Notes under the pieces: generated by a model
Databases searched by the model: none
Seen by the model: the letters and a program-made list of their open reading frames with translations, nothing else
Told to the model about the DNA's origin: nothing
Shown here: positions 16,483 to 24,912 of the stretch, piece by piece
How the letters are laid out: each line of letters begins with the position of its first letter
Position numbering within the stretch: position 1 is the stretch's first letter
Translations under genes and position numbers: made by a program
Assembly (NCBI GenBank): GCA_963843255.1
Contig: CAWJJQ010000009.1
Coordinates: 434,001-498,000 of the forward strand
DNA: 64,000 nt
Origin: Bog-159 sp963843255
GTDB lineage: Bacteria; Acidobacteriota; Terriglobia; Bryobacterales; Bryobacteraceae
Direction of reading: 5' to 3'

Positions 16483-17387
16483 TTCACCAGGGGCGTGAGC
16501 ACGATGCTGCGGAACTCCACCGGACCATGGTCGCCCTGTAGCATAATCGGACCGGGCACGCCCTCGTCCGCGTCGCATGCAATGGCGGTAAGGCCGTCGA
16601 TCACTCCTTGCGTTACGGTCTTGCCGTTCAGCGAGATACTGACGTGCCGCCCTACCAGGCGGATTTCGTACGTCTGCCATTCGCCCGCGGGCTTGGTCAC
16701 GTTCTCCGTCGGAATGATGCGGCTGTAAAGCGCGGCATTCGAGTGCCGGTCGAGCGGCCGCCCGTTATCCGCCAGGATCTGCACTTCATAGCGCCCGCGC
16801 AGCCCGATGCCGCTGTTGCTATGCTCCGGCGTGCGATATTCCACGTGGAGTTTGAAGTTCCAGAACTTGTCGTTGCTGATCAGATCGGTGGCCGCACCGT
16901 TGCCTTTCAGGATGCCGCCGTCCACGCTCCATCCGTGCGAGGCGTCCGCGGTCATGCCGTGCCAGTTGGAAACATCGTGGCGATTCAACAGTTCGACGGG
17001 CTGGCCGTCGTGCCACGAGCCATCGTCGGCATCGTTGATTTCCGGCGCGCGGGCGCCCGTCCATGTCAGGTGCGTATCTCCCGATTGAAAGCTGCCTTCC
17101 AGCTTGCCGCCGTCCAGCTTGGCCTGGTATTCCTGTTTTTCCGAGCGTCCTTCGAAAGTAAATCGCAGTTCGCCGTTCTCGATCCAGATGTGCTGTATGT
17201 CGTTCAGGTCGCCGCCGGGAAAGCCGATGAATCTCCCTTTGATCGCGCCGCCCCCGGCGCCGTCCACCTGCAGCCACCACGCCCGCCCCCGCGCGGAGTT
17301 GTGGACGGTGATGTCCCAGCGTCCATTGAAATCCGCGTCGGCCGCCCACAACGCGCCGCACACCAGGAACAAAGCAAGTCTGCGCAT
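16479..17387 (-). CDS. Secreted DUF1080 (3-keto-disaccharide hydrolase-like) protein
   Basis: 302 residues with a signal peptide (MRRLALFLVCGALWAADA). Residues ~20-100 form a small beta-rich domain (FNGRWDITVHNSARG). Residues ~120-300 form the DUF1080 concanavalin-like lectin/hydrolase domain: LLNRHDVSNWHGM, FWNFKLHVEYRTPEHSNSGI, GLRGRYEVQILAD, GEWQTYEIRLVGRHVSISLNG. This family includes 3-keto-glycoside hydrolases. It is coupled (4-bp overlap) to the DapA-like lyase gene; together they look like a carbohydrate-processing pair. Divergent from the gene at 17462. Confidence 0.85.
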   Translation of the reverse strand: MRRLALFLVCGALWAADADFNGRWDITVHNSARGRAWWLQVDGAGGGAIKGRFIGFPGGDLNDIQHIWIENGELRFTFEGRSEKQEYQAKLDGGKLEGSFQSGDTHLTWTGARAPEINDADDGSWHDGQPVELLNRHDVSNWHGMTADASHGWSVDGGILKGNGAATDLISNDKFWNFKLHVEYRTPEHSNSGIGLRGRYEVQILADNGRPLDRHSNAALYSRIIPTENVTKPAGEWQTYEIRLVGRHVSISLNGKTVTQGVIDGLTAIACDADEGVPGPIMLQGDHGPVEFRSIVLTPLVK

Positions 17388-17461
17388 AATGATAGCCCGC
17401 GATTTAATTTATCATATGCGCGTTTCCGGGCGGCGCTGCGTCATATTCGTGAATCGTCGCC

Positions 17462-18964
17462 ATGGGCAGAGTTTGGCTGGCCGTACTCTGTGGCTGCGCC
17501 GCGCAAGCCGCCGTGATCAGTGGCGTGGTGGTCGATCGCGCCACAGGCCGGCCCCTGGCGCGCTCCTCGGTCACCTTGGTCCCCATTGAGGGCACCGGTG
17601 AGCAAGTACAGTCCGCGCGCGCCGGCCGGGCCGGCCAGTTCCGCTTCACCGTCAATGCCGGCATGTACTTAGTGCGTGCGTCGCGCACCGGATTTGCTCC
17701 TTTTCAATACGGGCAGAAGAATTGGAAATCCGCGGCCAAGCCGGTCGCTATGGACCAGGATGGCTCCCTCTATCTGGAAATCCGCATGCGCCGCTACGGA
17801 GCCATCACCGGTACACTCCTGGATAAGAACGAACTCGCCATTCCGGAGCAGAAAGTTGTGGCATATGCCGCCCGGCAACCCCTCGAAATCGCGGGAGCGG
17901 CGATCAGCGACGACCGCGGCATTTACCGTATTCACGGCCTGGAGCCGGGTACCTACTACGTGCGGTCGGCGGCCAGCTTGCTTGACGACGGGTCGGGACT
18001 CCTTCCTACTTTTCACAAACAGACCATGGCCGTCGATCAGTCCATCACCGCGGATGTGGACCTAGATCAGCAGGCGGAGAACGTCGATATTCACCCCCTG
18101 CCCGGCAAACTGTTTCGCGTGAAGGGCCGGGTATCGGGGGCTCCGGCGGTCACCGTTAGCCTGATTTCCGATACCGGACGAGTGCAAACGAGGACCACCG
18201 GACCATTCGACTTCGAACAAGTCGCGCCGGGCAATTATGAGCTGATCGCGGAGACCAATACAGAGACAAATGACGCCGGCAGCCGCGGCAAAGTAGGAGC
18301 GTACCAGGAACTCTTCATCGACAACGATAGCGATCTGCGCGTGCCCCTCAACTCCTGGCAGGAAACCGAGTTTCGCATGCAGGATGAGAAAGGGAATCGC
18401 CTGGATGCGCGCGCGGCGAAGATCACCGCCCGGCGCAAGACACTCGATCGCGGCGGACGCCCGGAGGTCTTGAAGCCCGATGACGGCCGTGCCGCGCTGG
18501 GGCCGGGACGCTGGGAGATCATGGCCGTGCCCCCGGCCGGATACTATGTCGTGTCCCTTACGGGGGGCGCGGGTGGCTCGGCGTCGCCGCAGGGCAGGGC
18601 GGATGGATGGAATGAAATCGTATTGCGCGCTGCGGGTGAGATCACCATCAAGATCTCTTCGCGCGCGGCATCGATTCACGGCGTGGTGCGAGGTTCGAGC
18701 CATGCTCCGGTGCCCGGAGCGCCGGTGTACCTCGACGCGTTCGACCGCGATACCGGAAAGCGTGTAGCCGAACTGCGGGTCACTCGCACCGATTTGCACG
18801 GCCAATACCATTTCGCCAGCCTGCCGCCGGGCTTGTACCGGATCTTGAGCACCTTTGATTATGAGAGCCCGGACGCGGAGGCCATGCACGCAGCCGGCGT
18901 CCGCCCCGTAACGCTGGCGGAGGCCGCCGATACCGCGCAGGATCTGGACTTGTACATTCCGTAG
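17462..18964 (+). CDS. Secreted carboxypeptidase-regulatory-like (Ig-like) domain protein
   Basis: 500 residues. A short signal peptide (MGRVWLAVLCGCAAQAAV) is followed by a series of beta-sandwich modules: ISGVVVDRATGRPLARSSVTL (~residues 20-40), YGAITGTLLDKNELAIPEQ, KGRVSGAPAVTVSLIS and IHGVVRGSSHAPVPGAPVYL (~residues 400-420). Each opens with a G-x-V/I strand and closes with an L-x-PG-x-Y-x-[VLI] strand (HGLEPGTYYVRS, ASLPPGLYRILS). These match CarboxypepD_reg/SpaA-like domains, common in acidobacterial surface proteins. There is no TonB-receptor barrel, so the role is unclear, perhaps cell-surface adhesion or scaffold. Confidence 0.75.
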   Translation: MGRVWLAVLCGCAAQAAVISGVVVDRATGRPLARSSVTLVPIEGTGEQVQSARAGRAGQFRFTVNAGMYLVRASRTGFAPFQYGQKNWKSAAKPVAMDQDGSLYLEIRMRRYGAITGTLLDKNELAIPEQKVVAYAARQPLEIAGAAISDDRGIYRIHGLEPGTYYVRSAASLLDDGSGLLPTFHKQTMAVDQSITADVDLDQQAENVDIHPLPGKLFRVKGRVSGAPAVTVSLISDTGRVQTRTTGPFDFEQVAPGNYELIAETNTETNDAGSRGKVGAYQELFIDNDSDLRVPLNSWQETEFRMQDEKGNRLDARAAKITARRKTLDRGGRPEVLKPDDGRAALGPGRWEIMAVPPAGYYVVSLTGGAGGSASPQGRADGWNEIVLRAAGEITIKISSRAASIHGVVRGSSHAPVPGAPVYLDAFDRDTGKRVAELRVTRTDLHGQYHFASLPPGLYRILSTFDYESPDAEAMHAAGVRPVTLAEAADTAQDLDLYIP

Positions 18965-18989
18965 GCTCTCGTTCCTGAGCCGCGGCGGG

Positions 18990-19481
18990 TCACAGTCCCA
19001 GAGGCCGCATGACGCCATCCTTTTTGACGGCCAGCCGGACGGGCCGCGGCGGTCCCTTAACCGGCACGCTCACTTCCACCCAAAGCTCCTCGTCCGGAGC
19101 CCGCCGCGATGGGTCAGGAACATCCTCCGGAATGAAGAACGCGAGGGGGTCCGCAAGAGCCCACTGGCTGCCGCGCGAGTCAGTGCGCGCCGCGAAACCG
19201 GGCATGATAGAGACCGTACCTGAAGGGTCCGGAATCGCATACAGGTGTCCACCCCCTGCGGATAGGCGCGCCGTTGTCCACTGTGGTGCCCCGGCAGGGC
19301 ACTCCACTTGCAAGCGCAAGCTCACATACCTTCCGCGGATGGGAAGAGACGGATCCACCGGCGCGGCCTTCGCCCACACGCGCGGCAGCCGCGCGCGATC
19401 CACCGCATATTTGCCGGCCACTGATAGCACCAGAACGCATTGCAGAATACCGATTGCGATACCTCGGTAAACCGATTTCAT
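18990..19481 (-). CDS. Membrane-anchored GDYXXLXY-motif protein
   Basis: 163 residues. One N-terminal membrane helix (GIAIGILQCVLVLSVAGKY), then a soluble domain opening with RGRYVSLRL, close to the GDYxxLxY motif for which this family is named, and ending in a strand-rich region with a -VRLAVKKDGVM- motif. The ATG at 19481 overlaps the stop of the DUF2157 gene (ATGA), the usual partner of this family. Longer frame extension upstream would run through the DUF2157 gene and is rejected. Molecular role unknown. Confidence 0.75.
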   Translation of the reverse strand: MKSVYRGIAIGILQCVLVLSVAGKYAVDRARLPRVWAKAAPVDPSLPIRGRYVSLRLQVECPAGAPQWTTARLSAGGGHLYAIPDPSGTVSIMPGFAARTDSRGSQWALADPLAFFIPEDVPDPSRRAPDEELWVEVSVPVKGPPRPVRLAVKKDGVMRPLGL

Positions 19482-20602
19482 AAAGCCTCCCGTAACATGT
19501 GGCTCAATAGCCGGCGGCGCGTGCGTTCCAAAAGCCAGCCGCCTCCTAGAAACAGCAGCCCGATACCGATCAGGCTGGCGGAACGGCCCAGTTTGTCCAT
19601 CACGCTTGAGAAGTAGAAGCCCAACACGGTAATGCCAAAACCGGCAATCGCCAGGTTCACGCGCTCCGGCCGCGCATCGCGGATGCCCCATGCCGCCAGT
19701 CCCGCCGCGCCCACCGCGCACCAGAAGTACACAGCAACGGTTGCGTGCGGCCCGCTGGCGATCAGTCCCAGCAGAAACGTCCAGATAATGGCAACCGCGC
19801 CCCATACGGCGCGCCGTCGATCCAACACGACCGCAATCAGGAGCGGGGCGAGGATGGCGACTGCCCAGGCAACCCAGTAGGTCTCCATCTGCCACGGCGC
19901 CTCTCCGCGCTCCCACGTTCCATAAGTCGCCAGCAAGGTGGCCGCCGGCAGCAGCGCCAACCCGCCCACCCACGTCAAAGCCCTGCGCAGCGGGCTATCC
20001 GCGCCCGTCCCGCGCGCGCTCAGATAAACCAGGCTCAGCGCGCAGAAGCCTACCCACACCGGCAGCGACGCGATCGCATGACCGGCCGGCACCCTGGTAT
20101 CCCACTCGCCGGCTAGCCACCAGGGAAATAAGATGGCGCATATCACACCTTGCGTCCAATGTTTGAGCAGCAGCCACGCCAGTGCGGCGCCCACGGCCCA
20201 CAGCAGAACCGCGGAAGGCCAGTGTTCCGACAGGTTGAAAATCTGTCCGGCCAGGGCGATGGCGCCGCCCAACGCAACCGTTCCAAGTGTGTGCATGGTA
20301 ATGGAAAGCGCCGGGAATCGATTCGCCATTCCAGCGCCACAGGCATGGAACGCGCCCACCACGGACACCAGCAGCGCCATCCGGCCGCCGGCGGATAACT
20401 CATCCCAATGCGTGGAGACGAAAAGCAACACGCCGGCAGCCAGCAGGATCGCTCCGAAGGCCAGCGCGATACGAATGGGCCAGCTCAATCCCTGTGACGG
20501 CGACCGCTGCCGCTCCCAGGCGCGGATGGTCGCCGCCCGGTCAGCCTCCAGCAGTCCTGCTACGGTCCATCGGTCCAGATACCGTTCCCAATCGGTGGTC
20601 AT
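19478..20602 (-). CDS. DUF2157 multi-pass membrane protein
   Basis: About 374 residues (MTTDWERYLDRW; an in-frame ATG two codons upstream is possible). A soluble N-terminal helix pair (residues 1-35) is followed by about ten membrane helices, starting with IALAFGAILLAAGVLLFVSTHWDEL. The Gly-rich first helix and HWDELSAGGRMALL loop are hallmarks of DUF2157. Partner gene downstream encodes the GDYXXLXY protein and overlaps by 4 bp. Function not established; the pair is likely an envelope complex. Confidence 0.8.
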   Translation of the reverse strand: MTTDWERYLDRWTVAGLLEADRAATIRAWERQRSPSQGLSWPIRIALAFGAILLAAGVLLFVSTHWDELSAGGRMALLVSVVGAFHACGAGMANRFPALSITMHTLGTVALGGAIALAGQIFNLSEHWPSAVLLWAVGAALAWLLLKHWTQGVICAILFPWWLAGEWDTRVPAGHAIASLPVWVGFCALSLVYLSARGTGADSPLRRALTWVGGLALLPAATLLATYGTWERGEAPWQMETYWVAWAVAILAPLLIAVVLDRRRAVWGAVAIIWTFLLGLIASGPHATVAVYFWCAVGAAGLAAWGIRDARPERVNLAIAGFGITVLGFYFSSVMDKLGRSASLIGIGLLFLGGGWLLERTRRRLLSHMLREAL

Positions 20603-20737
20603 GACCAATACAATGGCACATTGCAGGCCTTTTCAGCCGTTTTTTGGAATCAGGATGTTAGCTGAGGTTAGGTCGGGCGATCGCAGCGGGCGCGAACAGT
20701 TCTTGTACCCCAACCGTACGCACGATGCACGTTAACG

Positions 20738-22315
20738 CTACTTGGGAGCCGGAAGCGCGAAAGCGTAAAATGTATTGCTGGCTGTGCCGATGGGCGCTCC
20801 GGCGGGGAAGTTGTGATAGCCTGTGCCCCAGTAAAGAACACCGTTCACAATCGCGGGCGCGGAGTTGACCGAGCCAGGCGCCTTGAACGACCATAAAGTC
20901 GCGCCGGTCGCGGCATCCAGCCCATACATGTATCCGGACATCGAAGCCACGTATACCACACCGTTTGCCACCGTCACGGGACCCATCGACAACGCGTGAT
21001 TCGCCGAGTGAACCGTGCTGTAACCCGGATCGGGCACTTGCCACAGGATCGCCCCAGTTGCGGGATCCAGCGCCGCCCATGACCCTCCGTTCCACGACAT
21101 CCCCGACGGTTGTAGCGTATAGGGTCTCTGCGCTGTGTTGCTGATCGCCACGTAAATGCGCTGGTTGTCGGATGCCGTGCCCCACTGGATGCCCCCCACC
21201 ATGCCGCCCGGTCCCACGGTAGTGTGCCACACCGGCACTCCGGTTTCCGGATTGACGGCCCAATAAACGCCACTCTTCTGCCCCGCCCCCACCAGTTGGG
21301 TGCTCGTGCCGTTTATATGCGCCACGAAAAGGTTGGCGCCGGACCCGAAATCGTAATCGAGCCCGGCTGGATCTGGACACGCTGTTCTCCCCAAGCCGCA
21401 CGCGCGGATCCAGGCGTCGTCGGCTGAACAACGGCGTCCCCATTTTATATTGCCGGTGGCAAGGTCCAGCGCCACAATCGAGTCCTCATAATTCTCCGGC
21501 GACTGGCACAACAGAAGTGCGCCCAGATTTCCGACTGCGCCTTGCTCGCATAACTGAACCGACGGCGGAACTTGGTAGTTGTTGCCGGTGGTCACATAAA
21601 TCTGGCTGCGCATGATATCTATGACCGGCGTGCTCGACCACACCGGAGCGCCCGTGTACGATTGCGGCGTGAAATACGTCTGCCAGAGGATCTGTCCGTT
21701 CACCAAAGAAATGGCCGCCAGACTTCCATGGAACGTCGGCAGGTCCAGCTTTTCCTCCGTGGACGAAACTCCTACGTAGGCGATACCGTTGTAGATGATC
21801 GGGGACGCGGTGGATATAGCGTTGGTGTCGGCATCGAGCGAGACGTTCCAGATCAAACTGCCGTCGCCCGCGTTCAGCGCCAGCAGATTCGCGCCGCATG
21901 ACTTGGGCTTCCCCAGTGTGCCGCTCGCGCCGATAATAACCATCGTCCCGTAAAGCGTAGGCGTAGTCCGCGATATCACACCAGAGCAGAGACCGTAGTC
22001 CGTCATCTTGTGCGTCCAGACAGTAGCCCCGGTAACCGCGTTGAGTTTATAGAGGTTTCCCGACCAATCGGGGAAATACACATAACCGCCAGTAGCATCC
22101 ACCGACGGTGTCGCGGAAACATCATCCTGGGTCGTGAACTGCCACTTGACGGTTAGGCCGCCGACATTCTGATTATTGAGTATTGATTCCGTGACCGACC
22201 ATCGGGTGTTATTCAAATTATTGCCGGCCGATGGCCAGCCGCTCGGAATCTGCGAAAACGCAGGCACAACGATCATGAATAGCGCAGACTTAGCCGCGCG
22301 GGAGAACCAGGACAT
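20738..22315 (-). CDS. Secreted PQQ-type beta-propeller protein
   Basis: 525 residues, signal peptide (MSWFSRAAKSALFMIVVPAFSQ), then repeated blades of PQQ/quinoprotein type: GGYVYFPDWSGNLYKLNAVTG, GDGSLIWNVSLDADT, ALDLATGNIKWGRR, ALDPATGAILWQVPDPG and GLDAATGATLWSFKAPG. The G-x-x-x-W pattern at each blade end is the tryptophan-docking motif. It resembles polyvinyl-alcohol-dehydrogenase-like quinoproteins but has no heme-binding CxxCH, so electron transfer would need a partner. Could also be a BamB-like scaffold; cysteine pairs at residues ~104 and ~133 may form a disulfide. Confidence 0.78.
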   Translation of the reverse strand: MSWFSRAAKSALFMIVVPAFSQIPSGWPSAGNNLNNTRWSVTESILNNQNVGGLTVKWQFTTQDDVSATPSVDATGGYVYFPDWSGNLYKLNAVTGATVWTHKMTDYGLCSGVISRTTPTLYGTMVIIGASGTLGKPKSCGANLLALNAGDGSLIWNVSLDADTNAISTASPIIYNGIAYVGVSSTEEKLDLPTFHGSLAAISLVNGQILWQTYFTPQSYTGAPVWSSTPVIDIMRSQIYVTTGNNYQVPPSVQLCEQGAVGNLGALLLCQSPENYEDSIVALDLATGNIKWGRRCSADDAWIRACGLGRTACPDPAGLDYDFGSGANLFVAHINGTSTQLVGAGQKSGVYWAVNPETGVPVWHTTVGPGGMVGGIQWGTASDNQRIYVAISNTAQRPYTLQPSGMSWNGGSWAALDPATGAILWQVPDPGYSTVHSANHALSMGPVTVANGVVYVASMSGYMYGLDAATGATLWSFKAPGSVNSAPAIVNGVLYWGTGYHNFPAGAPIGTASNTFYAFALPAPK

Positions 22316-22690
22316 AGAGCTTGTTACCTATAGCAGTACAGGCAGAGTTTATCGTTTAAGGGTAACACGTGAATCCGTGTTTTTTGTCGCATTTTTGATC
22401 TTGCGGAACTGCCGCCCGGCTACCAGTACTATCTGTTGTGCATGGCTCGCGGCAACAGTCAGTTGCAGGTCGTCAGGGTGCCATGCGGAGGGGCGCGGCG
22501 ATCGCGATAACCAAAGTAAATTGGGTACTAATTCGTAGAGGAAACCCGGGACTTTCCGCCGTGGCCTTTAACCGGAACATGAGATCTCCCCCCGCTGGCC
22601 GCCGTTTGCTGCGCTGTTCTCCGCGACGCCTTCGGCACACCATTGGCAGCCATCCGCAGTCGCAATGAGCGGGTAGATCGCATCGGGCGG
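22316..22690. other. Gene-free stretch
   Basis: No convincing gene. The only structure seen is a weak hairpin (AACACG-tgaatc-CGTGTT) followed by four further T at about 22363-22385 on the plus strand. It looks like a short intrinsic terminator, but no plus-strand gene ends here. Confidence 0.4.
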
Positions 22691-24699
22691 CTATGTCGTA
22701 GGCCGAGCGATGTAATACGGCTGGCCCGATAGATTCGCAGGAAAACCCGGATAGAGCCAAGCCCGATCTGCACTTACCCGCAGTTCGAAGTAGTATGCGA
22801 GCGGATAAGCCGAGTCCGTATATGCACCCGAAATCGTGGTGGTGTACCCTGAGCCATTGCTCTCCATGACGGTCGATTGCCATCGCTCCGCCTGGTTGAC
22901 GTGCCTGTAGTACAGACGCGCCGAAGCAATCGCGGAACACGCAAGCTCGAGCATAAGCGGCTCGCTCCGGCGAAAATGCTCGGGCGCGCGGTGGGTTACG
23001 GCCGCGGTAGCGCGCTCCGGACGGCCTGCGGCTTCCGTGATGGCGGCCTTCACCTTTGGATCTCCGGTCTCGCTGGCTGAAGGGAGACGCTTTTCCAGCA
23101 GGGCGATATCCGCATCAATAGCCGGCAGCCGGTCGCGCCAGTGGCCGCGCAGCCATGCCAGCTCACCCACCGTGATGTCCCGCACGTAGGCTCCGCTGGC
23201 ATCGCCCAGTTTGGCCCACGCGTCGCGTGCGGTGCGGTAATACCGGATCGTTTCCATCAGGGGTGCGCGGTCGCCGGTACGCTCATAGATGGCGTACAGA
23301 ACCCCTGCCCGAAACTTTGCGGCGAAAAATTCTCCGAGACCCGCCAGTATCGCTACGTCGATTCTCGCGCGCGAACTTAATCCCGATCCTTTCGCCGGCT
23401 GCGCCGCGCGCGCCAGATCGTCCAGCCATTGCGCCACGTCGATGGGCGAATATTTCCCGCTGCGCTCGCCGCCAAGTAGTTCGCCGGCGAAATTGCTGAG
23501 ACGCGAAAACAACTGCGGATCCAGCGGGCTGGTGTTGCCGAACGTCTTCGGTGAAGGCGTATCCGTATATTCCGTCGCCGACGGTTCCACCAGCGACTGG
23601 TTGGTGTACAACTCCGGCCAGTAGTTGTTATTGGCGGCCGAAGGCAGATGGGCGCTCGTCACCACCGGCAAAATGCGGCTGGCCGCGGCCAGGGCCGGAT
23701 CGACAGCTACCTGGGCATCCGGGTCATAAAGCTTGCGCCCCCATACGCGATAGGTGTCCAAGTATTTTTCCCAGTCCCACCGCGGCCGTAGCGAGGCGTC
23801 CGCATAGGCGCACCGCGCGGCTCAGGTCCCGACGTTCGTACGCCCGACCCGCGCCGTCCTTTAAAGGAGAGTGGCTCCATGATTTCTACGCCGCTCGCCC
23901 CGCAGAATTGAAACGCGCGCGCGTACCCCGCCGCGAACACCGGATCCGCCCACAGCAGCAGGCGCTGGGTGCCGGGCCAGACCCGCCAGAGCACCTGGTA
24001 GCGCCGGTCCTCACGCAGCAGGTCGGCGTAACTGTAGCGCGTGAAGCTTCGCGACCCCGCGCTCATGGCCATCAGCCCGCTGTCGCGATGCCCGGCCTGC
24101 GGCACTTCCTGCGCCCGGATGTCCGCCTGGTGATACGGCATGCCCATATGCTCGGCGCCGAACTTGGGCGATACCGTCACCCGCATGCCGGTGGCCAGCG
24201 CCAAGTCGATGATGCCCTGATCGATGCCCTTCGCATGCAAATCGATCTGAACCTGCCTGCCCGCGCGCTTAACGCCATCAAACACGGTGCCCCAGAACGC
24301 GTAGCTGCCCTCCGCCACGCCGCTTTCCCCATGTATGCGGAAGGTGACACCGCCGATCGCCGGACACGCCCGCAACAGCGCGGCCAGCGCGTCCCGGCAA
24401 TAAGGACCGTGATTCTCCGCGTCGAGCCCTTCGATCGTGTAGTTCGGCTGCGGGCTGTTCTCCCACTTGTAGCCGTGCATCCAGAGACCCAACTGAAACT
24501 GAAGTCCGTGTGCCGCGGTCAGGTCGCTGATCCAGCGAAGTGTTTCGAGGTTGTGGTCCCGCTCGTCATCCGGCAGGCTCACCGCCCTGACGTTGTATCC
24601 CGCGACCGGAAGCAGGAAAGGGTAAGCGAACAGGAAGTAGGCGTCCGTGACCGCGCGCAGGAAGTCGTACCCGATGCCAAAGCTCAGGTTAAAGCTGGG
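22691..24699 (-). pseudogene. Broken large secreted/glycan-type protein gene
   Basis: Two reading frames make one protein. From 24699 down, the frame reads FNLSFGIGYDFLRAVTDAYF and on through VSLPDDERDHNLETLRWISD to VEIMEPLSFKGRRGSG. The continuation ADASLRPRWDWEKYLDTYRVWGRKLYDPDA is in another frame, needing a single-base shift near 23815-23825. The last part (ending at 22691) is helical. An in-frame TAG at 24700-24702 sits directly before coding-like sequence, so the N-terminal part is also lost. The middle part has TIM-barrel-like strands (FQLGLWMHGY, IGGVTFRIHGESGV). Family not recognised. The frameshift could be a sequencing error; the 5' loss less so. Confidence 0.6.
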
Positions 24700-24704
24700 C
24701 TAAG

Positions 24705-24728
24705 GGCCCCCGCGCAGGCTCGGGGGCC
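24705..24728. terminator. GC-rich hairpin, possible terminator
   Basis: Perfect 7-bp stem GGCCCCC / GGGGGCC around a 10-nt loop, between the ADOP permease (ending 24913, minus strand) and the broken gene. There is no T-run, so if it terminates it is not a canonical intrinsic terminator. Confidence 0.35.
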
Positions 24729-24912
24729 GCGGTGTCCACAAGCGATCCGCTTCGACATGGTGAGACCGGGGTGAAGTTTCCGAAGCGCCCGTTTTCCGGG
24801 TGCCGGATGCGACACCTCTTGTTGCAGGTTCGCCACCAAAAGTTATTGCTTATTTCGGAGCAGTGGGCGGAGATCCATTGCGTCGCTCAGCGACATGGCT
24901 CGAACACGTCAT

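Noticed and set aside
22363..22385. Intrinsic terminator
   Set aside because: Stem is short and AT-rich and no plus-strand gene ends upstream, so it is noted only in the gap description.
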